Below are positions 34,775 through 46,847 of a stretch of 64,000 nt of DNA, piece after piece. The notes under the pieces are model-generated. The model was not told where the DNA came from. It worked only from the letters and a program-made list of their open reading frames with translations, and did no database searches. Origin of the DNA: Protonemura montana (Eukaryota > Arthropoda > Insecta > Plecoptera > Nemouridae); assembly GCA_947568835.1 (NCBI GenBank), contig OX387608.1, positions 3,448,001-3,512,000 of the forward strand, read 5' to 3'. The translations under genes and the position numbers were made by a program. Position 1 is the first letter of the stretch, and the number at the start of each line of letters is the position of its first letter.

Positions 34775-35140
34775 CAAACCCATACTGGTTAAATCTCTGG
34801 CTAATAAACAACAGAATAGTTTCCAGGAACATGTTTCGTGGCTGACAGGTGTGTCTGTTAGAGCTGGGGCTCGCCTCATTAACTAAGCCCCTCAAACGCC
34901 TCCACCCCCCTTCCTACCACCTCCTTCAACCTACCACCCTTGGCTGTCAGAGACCAAATGCAAGAACAACCATGGTAGACGCTGGCGTCGGTGACGTTGA
35001 GGGTGCTCCAGTGCCGTAAGTGGACCGATATTGGACGACGTCGGCGTCGGTATTGCTAACGCAGCAGAATATTGCTTCTGATCTATTTTCTACGAACTAA
35101 AGATTTGTTCGAATGCCACTTCAGCGGTCTAGCGAGACGA
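34775..35140. other. Unique sequence, nothing recognised
   Basis: No gene, RNA or repeat family identified. Confidence 0.3.
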
Positions 35141-35830
35141 ATACCCTGGATAGACCGTAGGATCCAGCCAGCTGATCTCAAATAACCTGGATAGAGCATA
35201 GGATCCAGCCAGCTGATCTCAAATAACCTGGATAGAGCATAGGATCCAGCCAGCTGATCTCAAATAACCTGGATAGAGTATAGGATCCAGCCAGCTGGTC
35301 TCAAATAACCTGGATAGAGCATAGGATCCAGCCAGCTGATCTCAAAACACTGGATAGAGCATAGGATCCAACCAGCTGATCTCAAATAACCTGGATAGAG
35401 CATAGGATCCAACCAGCTGATCTCAAATAACCTGGATAGAGCATAGGATCTAGCCAGCTTATCTCAAATAACCTAGATAGAGCATAGGATCTAGCCAGCT
35501 GATCTCAAATAACCTGGATAGAGCATAGGATCCAGCCAGCTGATCTTAAATAACCTGGATAGAGCATAGGATCCAGCCAGCTGATCTTAAATAACCTGGA
35601 TAGAGCATAGGATCCGGCCAGCTGATCTCAAATAACCTGGATAGAGCATAGGATCCAACCAGCTGATCTGAAATAACCTGGATAGAGCATAGGATCCAGC
35701 CAGCTGATCTCAAATAACCTGGATACAACATAGATCCAGCCAGAGAACTAAAAATTAGGGACTCTCAAGATGGCGGCCTTGGCCTTTAAGTCTTTCCATG
35801 GCAACTGTTATCCAGTTTGTTTGATATTAA
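35141..35830 (+). mobile_element. 41-bp-family element, about 14-unit array, body mostly deleted
   Basis: Array at 35141-35742, then directly GAGAACTAAAAATTAGGGAC and AAGATGGCGGC (35767-35777) and the right end ATCCAGTTTGTTTGATA. The first 200 bp of the body are missing. Confidence 0.78.
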
Positions 35831-36949
35831 TGATGGTTATTCGCTGATAAAGTAACTGTAACTATTGCTTGATAAGATGAACTGAAATCAAGTAAATCAT
35901 CAAACGCTAGGGTCTTTTTATTCTGTTTTCTTGAAAATAGCAACATTTTTCCAAAGCGAGCATCGAAACAGATGAAAAGAACTGTTTTTTATCATTTTTA
36001 TTCATCATAACGAAGCCAATAAATATGAAATTAATAAAAAAGTTTAGTTTTCTATCCAATTTTTAGCTTGACAATATTACTGTTCAAAATTATTGCGTTT
36101 CTCCGTCAATCTGGGAGATTATTAAAACCGGCGACGGGCAAATAATCTCTCGCCAAGGTTGCTAAACATCCTGCCATGTTGCCGGATTCACTCGAGAGAG
36201 GTGTGTCAAAGTTTTGTTTACACAAATTCAACCGCTTATCGCAAACTACACCAACACTTAGCACTCACTTAGTAAGTACCTTCGGGTAAGCCTCTCATTT
36301 GCTAATTTGCTTTTAATCCATAGACCGTAATCCGTAAGACCCACAAGAATCTTAAATTCAATCCACGGATGCTAGCACCTCGAACTTCTGTTTTGCTGCC
36401 CGCAACGGAGGGCAGCGAAACAGGAGAACGAGGTTCTTGACTACTTCATTTTTTCCGTAACCATCGCTCATTTTGAAATGTTTTTTTCTTTCAATGCTGA
36501 TGGACGTCTACTTTGTATGAATTCAAAACTGATTTTATTTTCTCTTAGAACATTTCTAGCCTAAGCCACGCACCGAGAAAGCCATTAGTTCAAAGCACCG
36601 CGGTCCAACTCACTGTAAGCCGTTCTAAAATACATCTTGCAACCTCCGTCCGGCAAAGTATTTGCAAACCGTTTCGAGACCCGCGGCGAAAAAGTCCGAA
36701 CGAAAATCTACCAGGCCGGGAATATTTTCCTGTAGAATTTGTTTCGTACATTGTTTTCCACCGGCCATTCAATTTCCGCTCGCAGCTTTTCCGGTAGGAA
36801 TGTCGGCCGGTGATTTTCCTGCGAGACTGATCGACAGACGGCTCCTCGGGGTGAGGGTGGGAGGGGGGGGGGGGGGGGGGGGCTTACCAGACCCCCATGA
36901 CCCAACATTCCCTAGCAAAAACAATACTTCTGACAGCTGTCAAACTCAA
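35831..36949. other. Unique sequence with a 20-base poly-G run
   Basis: Poly-G at 36863-36882. Short open frames on both strands in 36590-36910 are unrecognised. Confidence 0.35.
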
Positions 36950-37345
36950 CTGGTTTGCCGTGTTGGAAACAACGGTCCTCGTGAGATTACCGAAGTTAAG
37001 CAACACTGCGCGAGTTCTGTTCTGGAGAGAAGGTGAGAGAACCAAAGGTTATAAGTATCTTTGGATTGGAGGGATGAAAGTGAGTACAACAAATTCACTC
37101 GCCTTGCTTATCAGCCTCTCGATAGCATGGATTTGTAAAGGAATCCCGTTGTTTGCGTTGTACCGTCATTTGGAAGGGACGTTAAGCCGGTGGTCCGCTT
37201 GGTCTTCGACAGGAGTAGGCTACGTGCCGACACCAGGTTTCCTCTCCTTCCGTTCTAGGCTAGGTTAGATTCATCATCGTCAACACATTCACCGACGCCA
37301 TTAGACCAGTGCCCCATACCCCGTCGTCAAAACAGTGCGTCGCTT
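36950..37345 (+). mobile_element. 5S-derived SINE, single 5S segment with internal deletion
   Basis: The head GTTGGAAACAACGGTCCTCG and GAAGTTAAGCAACACTGCGC are followed by a deletion of the C-box region (TTGGATGG is missing), then the body and tail to CAGTGCGTCGC. Confidence 0.8.
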
Positions 37346-37612
37346 TAGTCACACCACTCTGGATTCTGCGACGAGATCCTGACCATGGAGGTGATAAAGC
37401 TGTTACCGGTAACTTGTGTGCAATGTCACGGCAATTGTGTGTTGGCTTGCTAATCGGCTTACGGTGGGCAACGCAGCCAGACGAGGCGGGGTTGTCCCGA
37501 GATCGATCGACTCCCGACACGTTCATTGTACACTGAACAGGTGGTAAACCAGATATAGGGGATATGAGGGAAGGGGGCAAAAAATGTACGGGGGTTCTAG
37601 TGTAGTCGGATT
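37346..37612. other. Unique spacer
   Basis: Nothing recognised; an overlapping minus-strand open frame runs into the SINE. Confidence 0.3.
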
Positions 37613-37812
37613 ATTATTTGTGGTGTTTAACGACGCATTGTTTTGATATCTGGCCATGCGGCACTGGTCTAATGGCGTCGGTGAATGAGTGGACGATGAT
37701 AAACCTAGCCTAGTATAGAAGGGAGGAGGGGAAACCTGGTGCCGGCACGTAGCACACTCCTGTCAAAGACCAAGGGGACCACCAGATTAACGTCCCTTTC
37801 GAAGGACGGTCA
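37613..37812 (-). mobile_element. 5S-derived SINE fragment, minus orientation (tail and body only)
   Basis: GTTTAACGACGCATTGTTTTG through GTGCCGGCACGTAGC to CTTTCGAAGGACGG; the 5S head is absent. Confidence 0.8.
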
Positions 37813-37874
37813 AGACGGATGGTGTCGGAAGTGATCAAGACTATTCACGATTATATTTGCAATTTTTTTTTTGG

Positions 37875-37987
37875 CCTTAGTCGGGTTTTATTAAAATTTT
37901 GAACTATATTTTGGATCTCTAGCTCACAGAAACACCGAACGGTTTGACTTGTTGGAAACACCGGTTCTCATTAGATCACCGAAATTA
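37875..37987 (+). mobile_element. Chimeric junction: 92-bp-element fragment fused to a 5S SINE head
   Basis: 37875-37931 (GTCGGGTTTTATTAAAATT, GGATCTCTAGCTCACAGAAA) matches the start of the 92-bp element. The SINE head (CACCGAACGGTTTGACTTGT, GATCACCGAAATTAAG) follows, and the 34-bp satellite starts exactly where the 5S A-box ends. Confidence 0.65.
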
Positions 37988-39555
37988 AGTATATATGTTC
38001 AACTACAGAACATCAGTGGGAAGTATATATGTTCAACTACAGAGCATCAGTGGGAAGTATATATGTTCAACTACAGAGCATCAGTGGGAAGTATATATGT
38101 TCAACTACAGAGCATCAGTGGGAAGTATATATGTTCGACTACAGAGCATCAGTGGGAAGTATATATGTTCAACTACAGAGCATCAGTGGGAAGTATGTAT
38201 GTTCGACTACAGAGCATCAGTGGGAAGTATATATGTCCAGCTACAGAGCATCAGTGGGAAGTATATATGTTCAACTACAGAGCATCAGTGGGAAGTATAT
38301 ATGTCCAGCTACAGAGCATCAGTGGGAAGTATATATGTTCAACTACAGAGCATCAGTGGGAAGTATATATGTCCAGCTACAGAGCATCAGTGGGAAGTAT
38401 ATATGTTCAACTACAGAGCATCAGTGGGAAGTATATATGTCCAGCTACAGAGCATCAGTGGGAAGTATATATGTTCAACTACAGAGCATCAGTGGGAAGT
38501 ATATATGTCCAGCTACAGAGCATCAGTGGGAAGTATATATGTTCAACTACAGAGCATCAGTGGGAAGTATATATGTCCAGCTACAGAGCATCAGTGGGAA
38601 GTATATATGTTCAACTACAGAGCATCAGTGGGAAGTATATATGTCCAGCTACAGAGCATCAGTGGGAAGTATATATGTTCAACTACAGAGCATCAGTGGG
38701 AAGTATATATGTCCAGCTACAGAGCATCAGTGGGAAGTATATATGTTCAACTACAGAGCATCAGTGGGAAGTATATATGTCCAACTACAGAGCATCAGTG
38801 GGAAGTATATATGTTCAACTACAGAACATCAGTGGGAAGTATATATGTTCAACTACAGAACATCAGTGGGAAGTATATATGTTCAACTACAGAGCATCAG
38901 TGGGAAGTATATGTGTTCAACTACAGAGCAGCAGTGGGAAGTATATATGTTCGACTACAGAGCATCAGTGGGAAGTATATATGTTCAACTACAGAGCATC
39001 AGTGGGAAGTATATATGTTCAACTACAGAGCATCAGTGGGAAGTATATATGTTCAACTACAGAGCATCAGTGGGAAGTATATATGTTCAACTACAGAGCA
39101 TCAGTGGGAAGTATATGTGTTCAACTACAGAACATCAGTGGGAAGTATATATGTTCAACTACAGAACATCAGTGGGAAGTATATATGTTCAACTACAGAG
39201 CATCAGTGGGAAGTATATGTGTTCAACTACAGAGCAGCAGTGGGAAGTATATATGTTCAACTACAGAGCATCACTGGGAAGTATGTATGTTCGACTACAG
39301 AGCATCAGTGGGAAGTATATATGTTCAACTACAGAGCATCAGTGGGAAGTATATATGTTCAACTACAGAGCATCAGTGGGAAGTATGTATGTTCGACTAC
39401 AGAGCATCAGTGGGAAGTATATATGTTCAACTACAGAGCATCAGTGGGAAGTATATATGTTCAACTACAGAGCATCAGTGGGAAGTATATATGTTCAACT
39501 ACAGAGCATCAGTGGGAAGTATATATGTCCAACTACAGAGCATCAGAGGGAAGTA
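37988..39555 (+). repeat. 34-bp satellite, about 46 copies
   Basis: The unit is GTATATATGTTCAACTACAG, then AGCATCAGTGGGAA. From about 38230 to 38790 units alternate TTCAAC and TCCAGC, a 68-bp dimer pattern. The unit has no stop in any plus frame, and since 34 is not divisible by 3 one 34-residue peptide repeat is read in all three frames for over 500 codons; I regard these as artefacts, not protein genes. Confidence 0.93.
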
Positions 39556-40066
39556 TACATCCCAGTAGATAATTCAACAGTTCAACTCGATATTAATACA
39601 ACACAATTATATTCAACCATTTTTACAGTCGTTACAGAACATTATTAAAAAATTAAAAAATCTTGAGAGAAATAATTTAACCAAGAAAAGCTTAAAACGT
39701 GGTCAGCAGCCTTTGTCTCGACCACCCTACGTGGCGAAAAAAAGGAATTGGGGACGCCCAGCGTCTCGACGCGCTATACGTGGCGTCGCGACGCTTTCAG
39801 GCCGGTGCCGTCGCCGCCGAGCGTCGATTTTCATTACAACCACACACACACACACACACACACACAGACGCACCGGGCTGTGCGTGTGTGGTTAGGGGTG
39901 GGGAGAGGGTTTATTTCCCAGACAATGGACAGGCAGCGCTGCGGTCGCCAGCAGCTTTAAAGTCTGCCGTGCTTCGTGCGTCGTGCAAATAGCCATTTAA
40001 CTTTTTCGATTTCGTGCGGCGGACTGCGTGGCCACAAACGCTCTGCAGGTGACGTGAAACTTGTAG
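39556..40066. other. Unique sequence with a (CA)n microsatellite
   Basis: (CA)n at 39839-39866. GC-rich around 39745-39830 but no gene recognised. Confidence 0.4.
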
Positions 40067-40396
40067 GTTTAGTCAGAGTCACAGTGTTAATGTTAAACGT
40101 TCTGCCGAGCAAACGAGGCCGGCAACACGTGGTGACGGTAGGTGCCACCCGACGGCGCTTGTACCAGTCCTTTTAAACAATAATTATGACTCAAAATATC
40201 GTAATACATGTTTATCAATCGTTGAGGTTAGCATTAATGAAGATTGATTGAGGGTAAACCAGTCTCAAATGCGAGTAATCTGCGAGAAATAAGGAAATGT
40301 AATTTCTTAACACTCGAAACGACGGTGACTCCACCTGGCGGTATCCTCTATGTTAGTTGTGGTAAAGCAGTCATTTGGCGGCCATTTTTAATGAAG
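40067..40396 (+). mobile_element. Second inverted-repeat element (M family), right end missing
   Basis: TTAGTCAGAGTCACAGTGTT starts it, then CGAGCAAACGAGGCCGGC, CACGTGGTGACGGTAGGTG and GACGGTGACTCCACCTGGC. It ends after CATTTGGCGGCCATTTTTAA. Confidence 0.72.
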
Positions 40397-41523
40397 AAAT
40401 TAGTTGAACATAGTATAATTTTGAAATCTCTGTAGCGTGATTGTTTGCCATGAAATCGCGTTGAAAGACGAGATCGTCAAGAGACGTTTTGTGAAGAGGT
40501 TGACGGATATTAATTGCTTGTGTCTTTAACACGTGGTAGTGAAATGTCTGAGAAATCGATCTTCTTCTCTTGAGTGGCGAGTCCACAAACCACAAGCGGT
40601 CGAAAAATGTAATTACAAGAGCAGCGAACGTCTAGCGGGTTCCAGTCAAGACGTGATGAGCAACATCTTGGCAAAGTTCGATATTTTGGCGTACAACAAC
40701 TTTTCAAGTTTTCTAAGAAATCGATTAGGAACACAACTATTCGAAACTAGATAGGAATTGTTGTTTTTTTTAATAATTTTTCCAATCAGAGTTTTACGGT
40801 TTGCCACAAGTTTAACCCCAATCTGCCGCTTAGTTCGTAGCGAGCTAAAAGCTCAAGGGCCGATTTCACTGACCTCGTTGAAAAGCTTTCTTCAGACCAG
40901 TTTTTCAGTGGCCCGTTAAGAACTTAACAGTCCGTTAACTTGTTATTTTCGTGGCAACAGCCAATCAGATGTTTTTCTTTGTTAAAAGTCCGTTAATTCT
41001 TAATGTGCTACTGAAAAGCCGGCACGTAATCGGTGTTTAAGTGCAAAGCTGATTTTTAGCAGTTAGCCAACATTTTAAAACATTTCAAATAGAATGTTTA
41101 GATAAATAGACAAAAAAATTATCGAATTAAATTTTAACTTTGGTGATAATTCAAGAAGGTTTTGACCTGTCACATAAAATTGCATTTATTTTTCTCTGCT
41201 ATAAACGCCGTTTTATATTTCATCTTAATGTCTTTCATTTAACATTCTTCATATTTTGTTTAAAGTTTTGGATAGCAAAATTCAAAACATCACCGTTTTG
41301 AAGCATATTACTGCGCCAGTCCTAAAAGACGTCGGCGAAATTGGCCATAACTCACAACGCAATCTTTGTTTTCATATTCAAATTGGGTCTGTGGTTTGGT
41401 TAGCAGTGAAATCGGGGCTTCGGACGAAGCCGACATCGATACTTCGAGACTTCACTTGATGTTACCGAGTTCGTAAAGTTGTAATCGATGTTGAAGGTGA
41501 ATTATTGGAAATAAAACAAATAC
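40397..41523. other. Unique AT-rich sequence, no supported gene
   Basis: Only short unrecognised open frames (up to 74 codons). Confidence 0.35.
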
Positions 41524-41574
41524 CTGCGAGCAGCTCGCCGGCGCTTGCTGCAATATGTCCGACCACCCGCTCAG
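41524..41574 (-). CDS. Candidate 51-base internal exon, unidentified gene
   Basis: On the minus strand the segment between AATGTGACCTGAG (acceptor side) and CTCGCAG/GTATTT (donor) encodes ERVVGHIAASAGELLA with 2 bases before and 1 after. Those 2 leading bases complete the codon left by the candidate exon at 51960-52008 (G+CT = Ala). The acceptor has only a weak pyrimidine tract. The peptide looks helical and protein-like, but I cannot assign a family. Confidence 0.25.
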
Positions 41575-41884
41575 CTCAGGTCACATTTCAATCCAGGGGA
41601 AACAATTTACTAAAAGTTTCCCTCACAACGGGCCGAGTCAACCATACGCTTCCACTTTTAGCACAGAGTTTATAAGTTTTTTGTTTGAAGTTACCTTTTG
41701 AACTTTGCTTTAAAGTTGAAACACCTCGGTTAAAGTTCAAATATTGCACGACGATATCAGCACAAAGGGAAAATATTTATTGTTACTAAATTGTTTGCTT
41801 ATTTCTGATAGAACAATGATTTCAAGTTATAGTTAATTGCATAGTTAGATGTGAATATCCATATTTTCTTATTATATAAATGCA
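41575..41884. other. Unique AT-rich sequence
   Basis: Nothing recognised. Confidence 0.3.
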
Positions 41885-42783
41885 TCACTGATCTCAAATA
41901 ACCTGGATAGAGCATAGGATCCAGCCAGCTGATCTCAAATAACCTGGATAGAGCATAGGATCCAGTCAGCTGATCTCAAATAACCTGGATAGAGCATAGG
42001 ATCCAGCCAGCTGATCTCAAATAACCTGGATAGAGCATAGGATCCAGCCAGCTGATCACAAATAACCTGGATGGAGCATAAGATCCAGCCAGCTGATCTC
42101 AAAACACCTGGATAGAGCATAGGATCCAGTCAGCTGATCTCAAATAACCTGGATAGAGCATAAGATCCAGCCAGCTGATCACAAATAACCTGGATAAAGC
42201 ATAGGATCCAGCCAGCTGATCACAAATAACCTAGATAAAGCATAGGATCCAGCCAGCTGATCTCAAATAAACTGGATAGACCATAGGATCCAGTCAGCTG
42301 ATCTCAAATAACCTGGATAGAGCATAGGATCAAGCCAACTGATCTCAAATAACCTGGATAGAGCATAGGATCCAGTCAGCTGATCTCAAATAACCTGGAT
42401 AGAGCATAGAATCCAGCCAGCTGATCTCAAATAACCTGGATAGAGCATAGGATCCAGTCAGCTGATCTTAAATAACCTGGATAGAGCATAGGATCCAGTC
42501 AGCTGACCAAAATGTACATCAGGCAATCCATTGTTGGCAACAGGTAGGAGTCCCTAAATTAAAGGTATCCATATGATTTCAATGCCTATTTTCGAGTTTT
42601 TGAAACACATTTTCAACCAATTTTGACCATTATAGCGGTGAAAACTACAAAAACTACTGATGAAAACACTTAAAATAGCACGGGCTCTATGAGAGAATTT
42701 AAATTTAAGAACTCTCAAGATGGCGGCCTTGGCTTCAAAATCTCTTTGCGACAACCACTATCCAGTTTATTTGAGATCAGTGA
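41885..42783 (+). mobile_element. 41-bp-family element, complete, about 15-unit array, likely 6-bp target duplication
   Basis: It starts TCACTGATCTCAAATAACCT and ends TTATTTGAGATCAGTGA, with aatgca directly on both sides (41879-41884 and 42784-42789). Array 41888-42506; body with AAGATGGCGGC at 42717-42727. This is the best-bounded copy in the window. Confidence 0.85.
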
Positions 42784-43523
42784 AATGCAAGAAATGCTCT
42801 TTCATTTAAGCTGTAAATATAGAAAAACCGAGCTAAAATGGCGCATGCAAATGTAAAGATATAATTTCTTGCTCATTAAAATGAATCCTATTTGGTTTGC
42901 ACACAAACCACGCGCTTTTTCGTTCCTTTCAAGGAGTATACGCCACATAATGTGTCAATAGTATCGCTATTGAAAAGTCTTCTCTTGCCTAAGATGTCGG
43001 CGTGGGTGGTAGGAGATTGGGTTGGGGGACGGGGAAGGGGGAGGTAGCGAACGGCTGGAGCAGAATATCAAAGCAGAAGTCCACTCGACATCATTTTCGT
43101 CAAGACCAGAGCTTAGCGTCGCTCGCAACGAGGATATTCCAGGTTTTACGGGCTGAAAAACAAGCGAACGACTCCACCCGAGAGATGTTCTTCAGCAAAA
43201 CTCGCGGACGTTAAAACATGATTGATAATTAGCCAACAAATGAAGACGGCAGCATCAAGTTTTGTAGCGATAAAACCCCGTCGCCGTTCGTATGTTTTAT
43301 TATCGGACATAACTGTATTTCACGAGACAGGCTCGAACGACGTAGTGGGGCATGATTCAGTTTCACGTTGCCGGATGAGCGTTATTCTTGGTGGATCGTA
43401 ACGAGGCTGAGGGTCGGTTTAACTGTGTCCACTTAAAAGATGATTGAAAGATGACGACACTAACTTATGGCTGAGTTCACTTGCTTCGGTATTAAGAGAG
43501 GTTTAAGGGGAAAATTGACTTTA
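42784..43523. other. Unique sequence, no supported gene
   Basis: A G-rich stretch near 43005-43040 and an unrecognised 70-codon open frame. Confidence 0.35.
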
Positions 43524-44653
43524 TATGCTCGATCCAGGTTATTTGAGATCAGCTGGCTGGATCTTATGCTCTATCCAGGTTATTTGAGATCAGCTGACTG
43601 GATCCTATGCTCTATCCAGGTTATTTGAGATCAGCTGGCTGGATCTTATGCTCTATCCAGGTTATTTGAGATCAGCTGACTGGATCCTATGCTCTATCCA
43701 GGTTATTTGAGATCAGCTGGCTGGATCCTATGCTCTATCCAGGTTATTTGAGAGCAGCTGACTGGATCCTATGCTCTATCCAGGTTATTTAAGATCAGCT
43801 GGCTGGATCCTATGCTCTATCCAGGTTATTTGAGATCAGCTAGCTGGATCCTATGCTCTAACCAGGTTATTTGAGATCAGCTGGCTGGATCCTATGCTCT
43901 AACCAGGTTATTTGAGATCAACTGGCTGGATCCTATGCTCTATCCAGGTTATTTGAGACCAGCTGGCTGGATCCTATGCTCTATCCATGTTATTTGAGAT
44001 TAGCTAACCGGATCCTATGCTCTATCCATGTTATTCGAGATCAGCTGGCTGGATCCTATGCTCTATCCAGGTTATTTGAGATCAGTTGGCTGGATCCTAT
44101 GCTCTATCCAGGTTATTTGAGATCAGCTGGCTGGATCCTATGCTCTATCCAGGTTATTTGAGACCAGCTGGCTGGATCCTATGCTCTATCCATGTTATTT
44201 GAGATTAGCTAACCGGATCCTATGCTCTATCCATGTTATTCGAGATCATCTGGCTGGATCCTATGCTCTATCCAGGTTATTTGAGATCAGTTGGCTGGAT
44301 CCTATGCTCTATCCAGGTTATTTGAGATCAGCTGGCTGGATCCTATGCTCTATCCAGGTTATTTGAGATCAACTGGCTGGATCTTATGCTCTATCCGCGT
44401 TATTTGAGATCAGCTGGCTGGATCCTATGCTCTATCCAGGTTATTTGAGATCAGCTGACTGGATCCTATGCTCTATCCATGTTATTTGAGATCAGCTGTC
44501 TGGATCCTATGCTCTATCCAGGTTATTTGAGATCAGCTGGCTGGATCCTATGCTCTATCCAGGTTATTTGAGATCAACTGGCTGGATCCCATGCTCTATC
44601 TAGGTTATTTGAGATCAGCTAACTGGATCCTATGCTCTAACCAGGTTATTTGA
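43524..44653 (-). repeat. Free-standing 41-bp array, minus orientation, about 27 units
   Basis: No element body is attached at either end. A 205-bp block (5 units, with the marker GATTAGCTAACCGGATCC) occurs at about 43976 and 44181, a recent segmental duplication. Confidence 0.85.
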
Positions 44654-45276
44654 CGATTAAACCGGGTCAATTACTGACATTACCCGCATAGAATTCTCCT
44701 CCTCGTGCCTATTTCCACCGTTCTTTGCGCTCGCGCAGCTTTGAGCTCTCCGCTCGGCTACTTGCTAACGACGACACTAATTAACTGCAACTTTGTTTGC
44801 TCTCATTTGCCTAACAGAATTGTCCAATAAGCAGCGGACGATTCGTGACGCGGCCTCGCCGGGGCGGAAGGGGGAAGGGGGGAGTCGTTCAAACATCTTG
44901 AAATAAAACCAGAATAAAGTTAAGAGACCGGGAATTGATTCTTTGACGGGCTTATTTGGTTTAATTTCCGGCAGCGTCAGATCGCACAAACTCGCTCGCG
45001 TTCTGTGGCAAGAAGTCGGTGAGGTGGTGACGTGACAGAATTCGCTTTGAAACGACGTTTTGTTCGCATTTAACCGCCCGGGGTTTAAGAGAAAAAGACT
45101 CACAGAATATTCGAAGTTAAGGAACGTCTGTTTTGACTTAGTTCTTGGATAGCGGGCGCATTTCACTATTTAGATGAGACAAGAGAAGACATAAGACATA
45201 ACCAATTAAGACATCAATAAAAGCTTCTATAATTTTATCTTATTTTTAATAACGTTAATGATATGGAACCAATTAA
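44654..45276. other. Unique sequence, no supported gene
   Basis: A 129-codon minus-strand frame (44777-45166) is present without recognisable motifs. Confidence 0.35.
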
Positions 45277-45415
45277 CCTCTCGACAGCATGGATTTGTGG
45301 AGGAATCCTGTTGTATGCATTGTACCGTCCTTCGGAAAAGACATTAAGCCGGTAGTCCCCTTGGTCTTCGACAGGAGTAGGCTAACCAACACCGGGTTTT
45401 TTCTCTTCCCTTCTA
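45277..45415 (+). mobile_element. 5S-derived SINE fragment (body only)
   Basis: AACCTCTCGACAGCATGGAT through GTCCTTCGGAAAAGACATTA to GACAGGAGTAGGC. Confidence 0.8.
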
Positions 45416-45747
45416 TGCATATGACACTTTGATAATTTATCCCGTCAATCGGGCCGTAATTTCCCCAACCCCGAAGATCATTATCCTGACGATGCGTCGA
45501 AGATCGTCGAAATGGGACGGCGATCCCGACAGGTCGCCTCCAGAGTTCGGCTCGGACATAACCTGTTTGGACTTGTTAGTAGACACCAACCTCCTGACAT
45601 CTCCCACGACACCACCCAGTTTGCTCTCAAAGACTGAGGGTCCTGATTGTAGACCTAGACCAAGTCACTGATATTAATGCGCAGCGATAATTATGTTGAT
45701 TTCATGCAAATATCTTAAGTCTTATGACCGCGTTGTAACGTAGTTTG
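45416..45747. other. Unique sequence between two SINE fragments
   Basis: An 80-codon plus-strand frame (45429-45671) contains RRRSSKWDGDPDRSPPEFGS and could be an exon relic, but no splice sites or homology support it. Confidence 0.3.
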
Positions 45748-45945
45748 GCAGGGACGTTAAGCCGGTGGTCCCCTTGGTCTTCGACAGGAGTAGGCTACGT
45801 GCTGGCACCAGGTTATTTACTTTGTTCTTGACTAGGTAAGCTGTATTACCATCATTATCATCCACTCTTTGACCGACGCCATTAGACCAGTTCCACATGG
45901 CATGTTGTCAAAACAGTGCGTCGTGAAACACAAAAAAAACAATCA
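45748..45945 (+). mobile_element. 5S-derived SINE fragment (3' body and tail)
   Basis: GGCAGGGACGTTAAGCCGGT to CAGTGCGTCGTGAAACACA, ending in an A-rich tail. It overlaps the previous fragment in element coordinates, so it is a separate insertion. Confidence 0.8.
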
Positions 45946-46816
45946 AACTATTCGCTTTCACTTCAACTTTCTCGAGGTTTCGTATACTTCCGGTTCTAGT
46001 CGCATTCTGCAACTTTTTCTGAGAGATGGAACGAATGGGAAGGGATAAGTGAGCCTTGGTTGTATCGGCGGGAATAGTGGAATAAGGAAGAGATTCCCTG
46101 TTCATCTTTGAAGCTTTACTGAACTGGATCTGTTGACAGGAAGGAAAACAGCTGAATCGAATGGCACGGCCACCTTGAGACACTTACAAACACTGTGACA
46201 CGTGTTTCGGGGGAAAAATACATGATTTTTTGAAAATCCGTTGCAGACTCCATCGACCAATCACGGCTGGGTTGAAGTTAAAGCTCGGAATGTTTGATAA
46301 ATTTACATTGTTTTACAACATTTACAACTATTTTTTTTTTTTTTTATTTGCTTAAATAATCAACTGGTTTAGAAAAGAAAAACAAGAATTGAAACAAAAA
46401 TTGAATTTATAAACTGACCAAAGTGTTGAAGCTAAAAAGCTAGAAATCGACAAAACATTAAACTATATTTTAACCTTTTTTTTTTCAAAACATATTTAGC
46501 TTATTTTGTCCGTGTCCTGAACACTCTGCAAATGAAGAGTAAAATCGATTTTGTTTTCAACAATTAAATCATTTAGCTACAAAATACTCTAATTCAGGCA
46601 TTTCACCTCCAACCCCAAGGCCAGAACATGCCACAAAAGTGAGTCTGCAAAAGTACAATGTAGAAAACAAAGGTTTCTTTCAGCCGGAATGAACAAGCCC
46701 AAACTTATTAGCGGAACCATACAAGGATGTTTATGTAGCGGCAAGGGGGGGCGGTAATGGAGTAACATTGTAGATCAAAAGTAAAATATTCTAATTAATT
46801 TCCCCGGCGCAGTGTC

Positions 46817-46847
<31 letters not shown>

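Noticed and set aside
37949..39648. Three overlapping 525-539-codon open frames
   Set aside because: They are one 34-bp satellite read in three frames; the peptide repeat follows from a stop-free unit.
45429..45671. 80-codon frame with RRRSSKWDGDPDRSPPEF
   Set aside because: No splice sites or homology; lies between SINE fragments.
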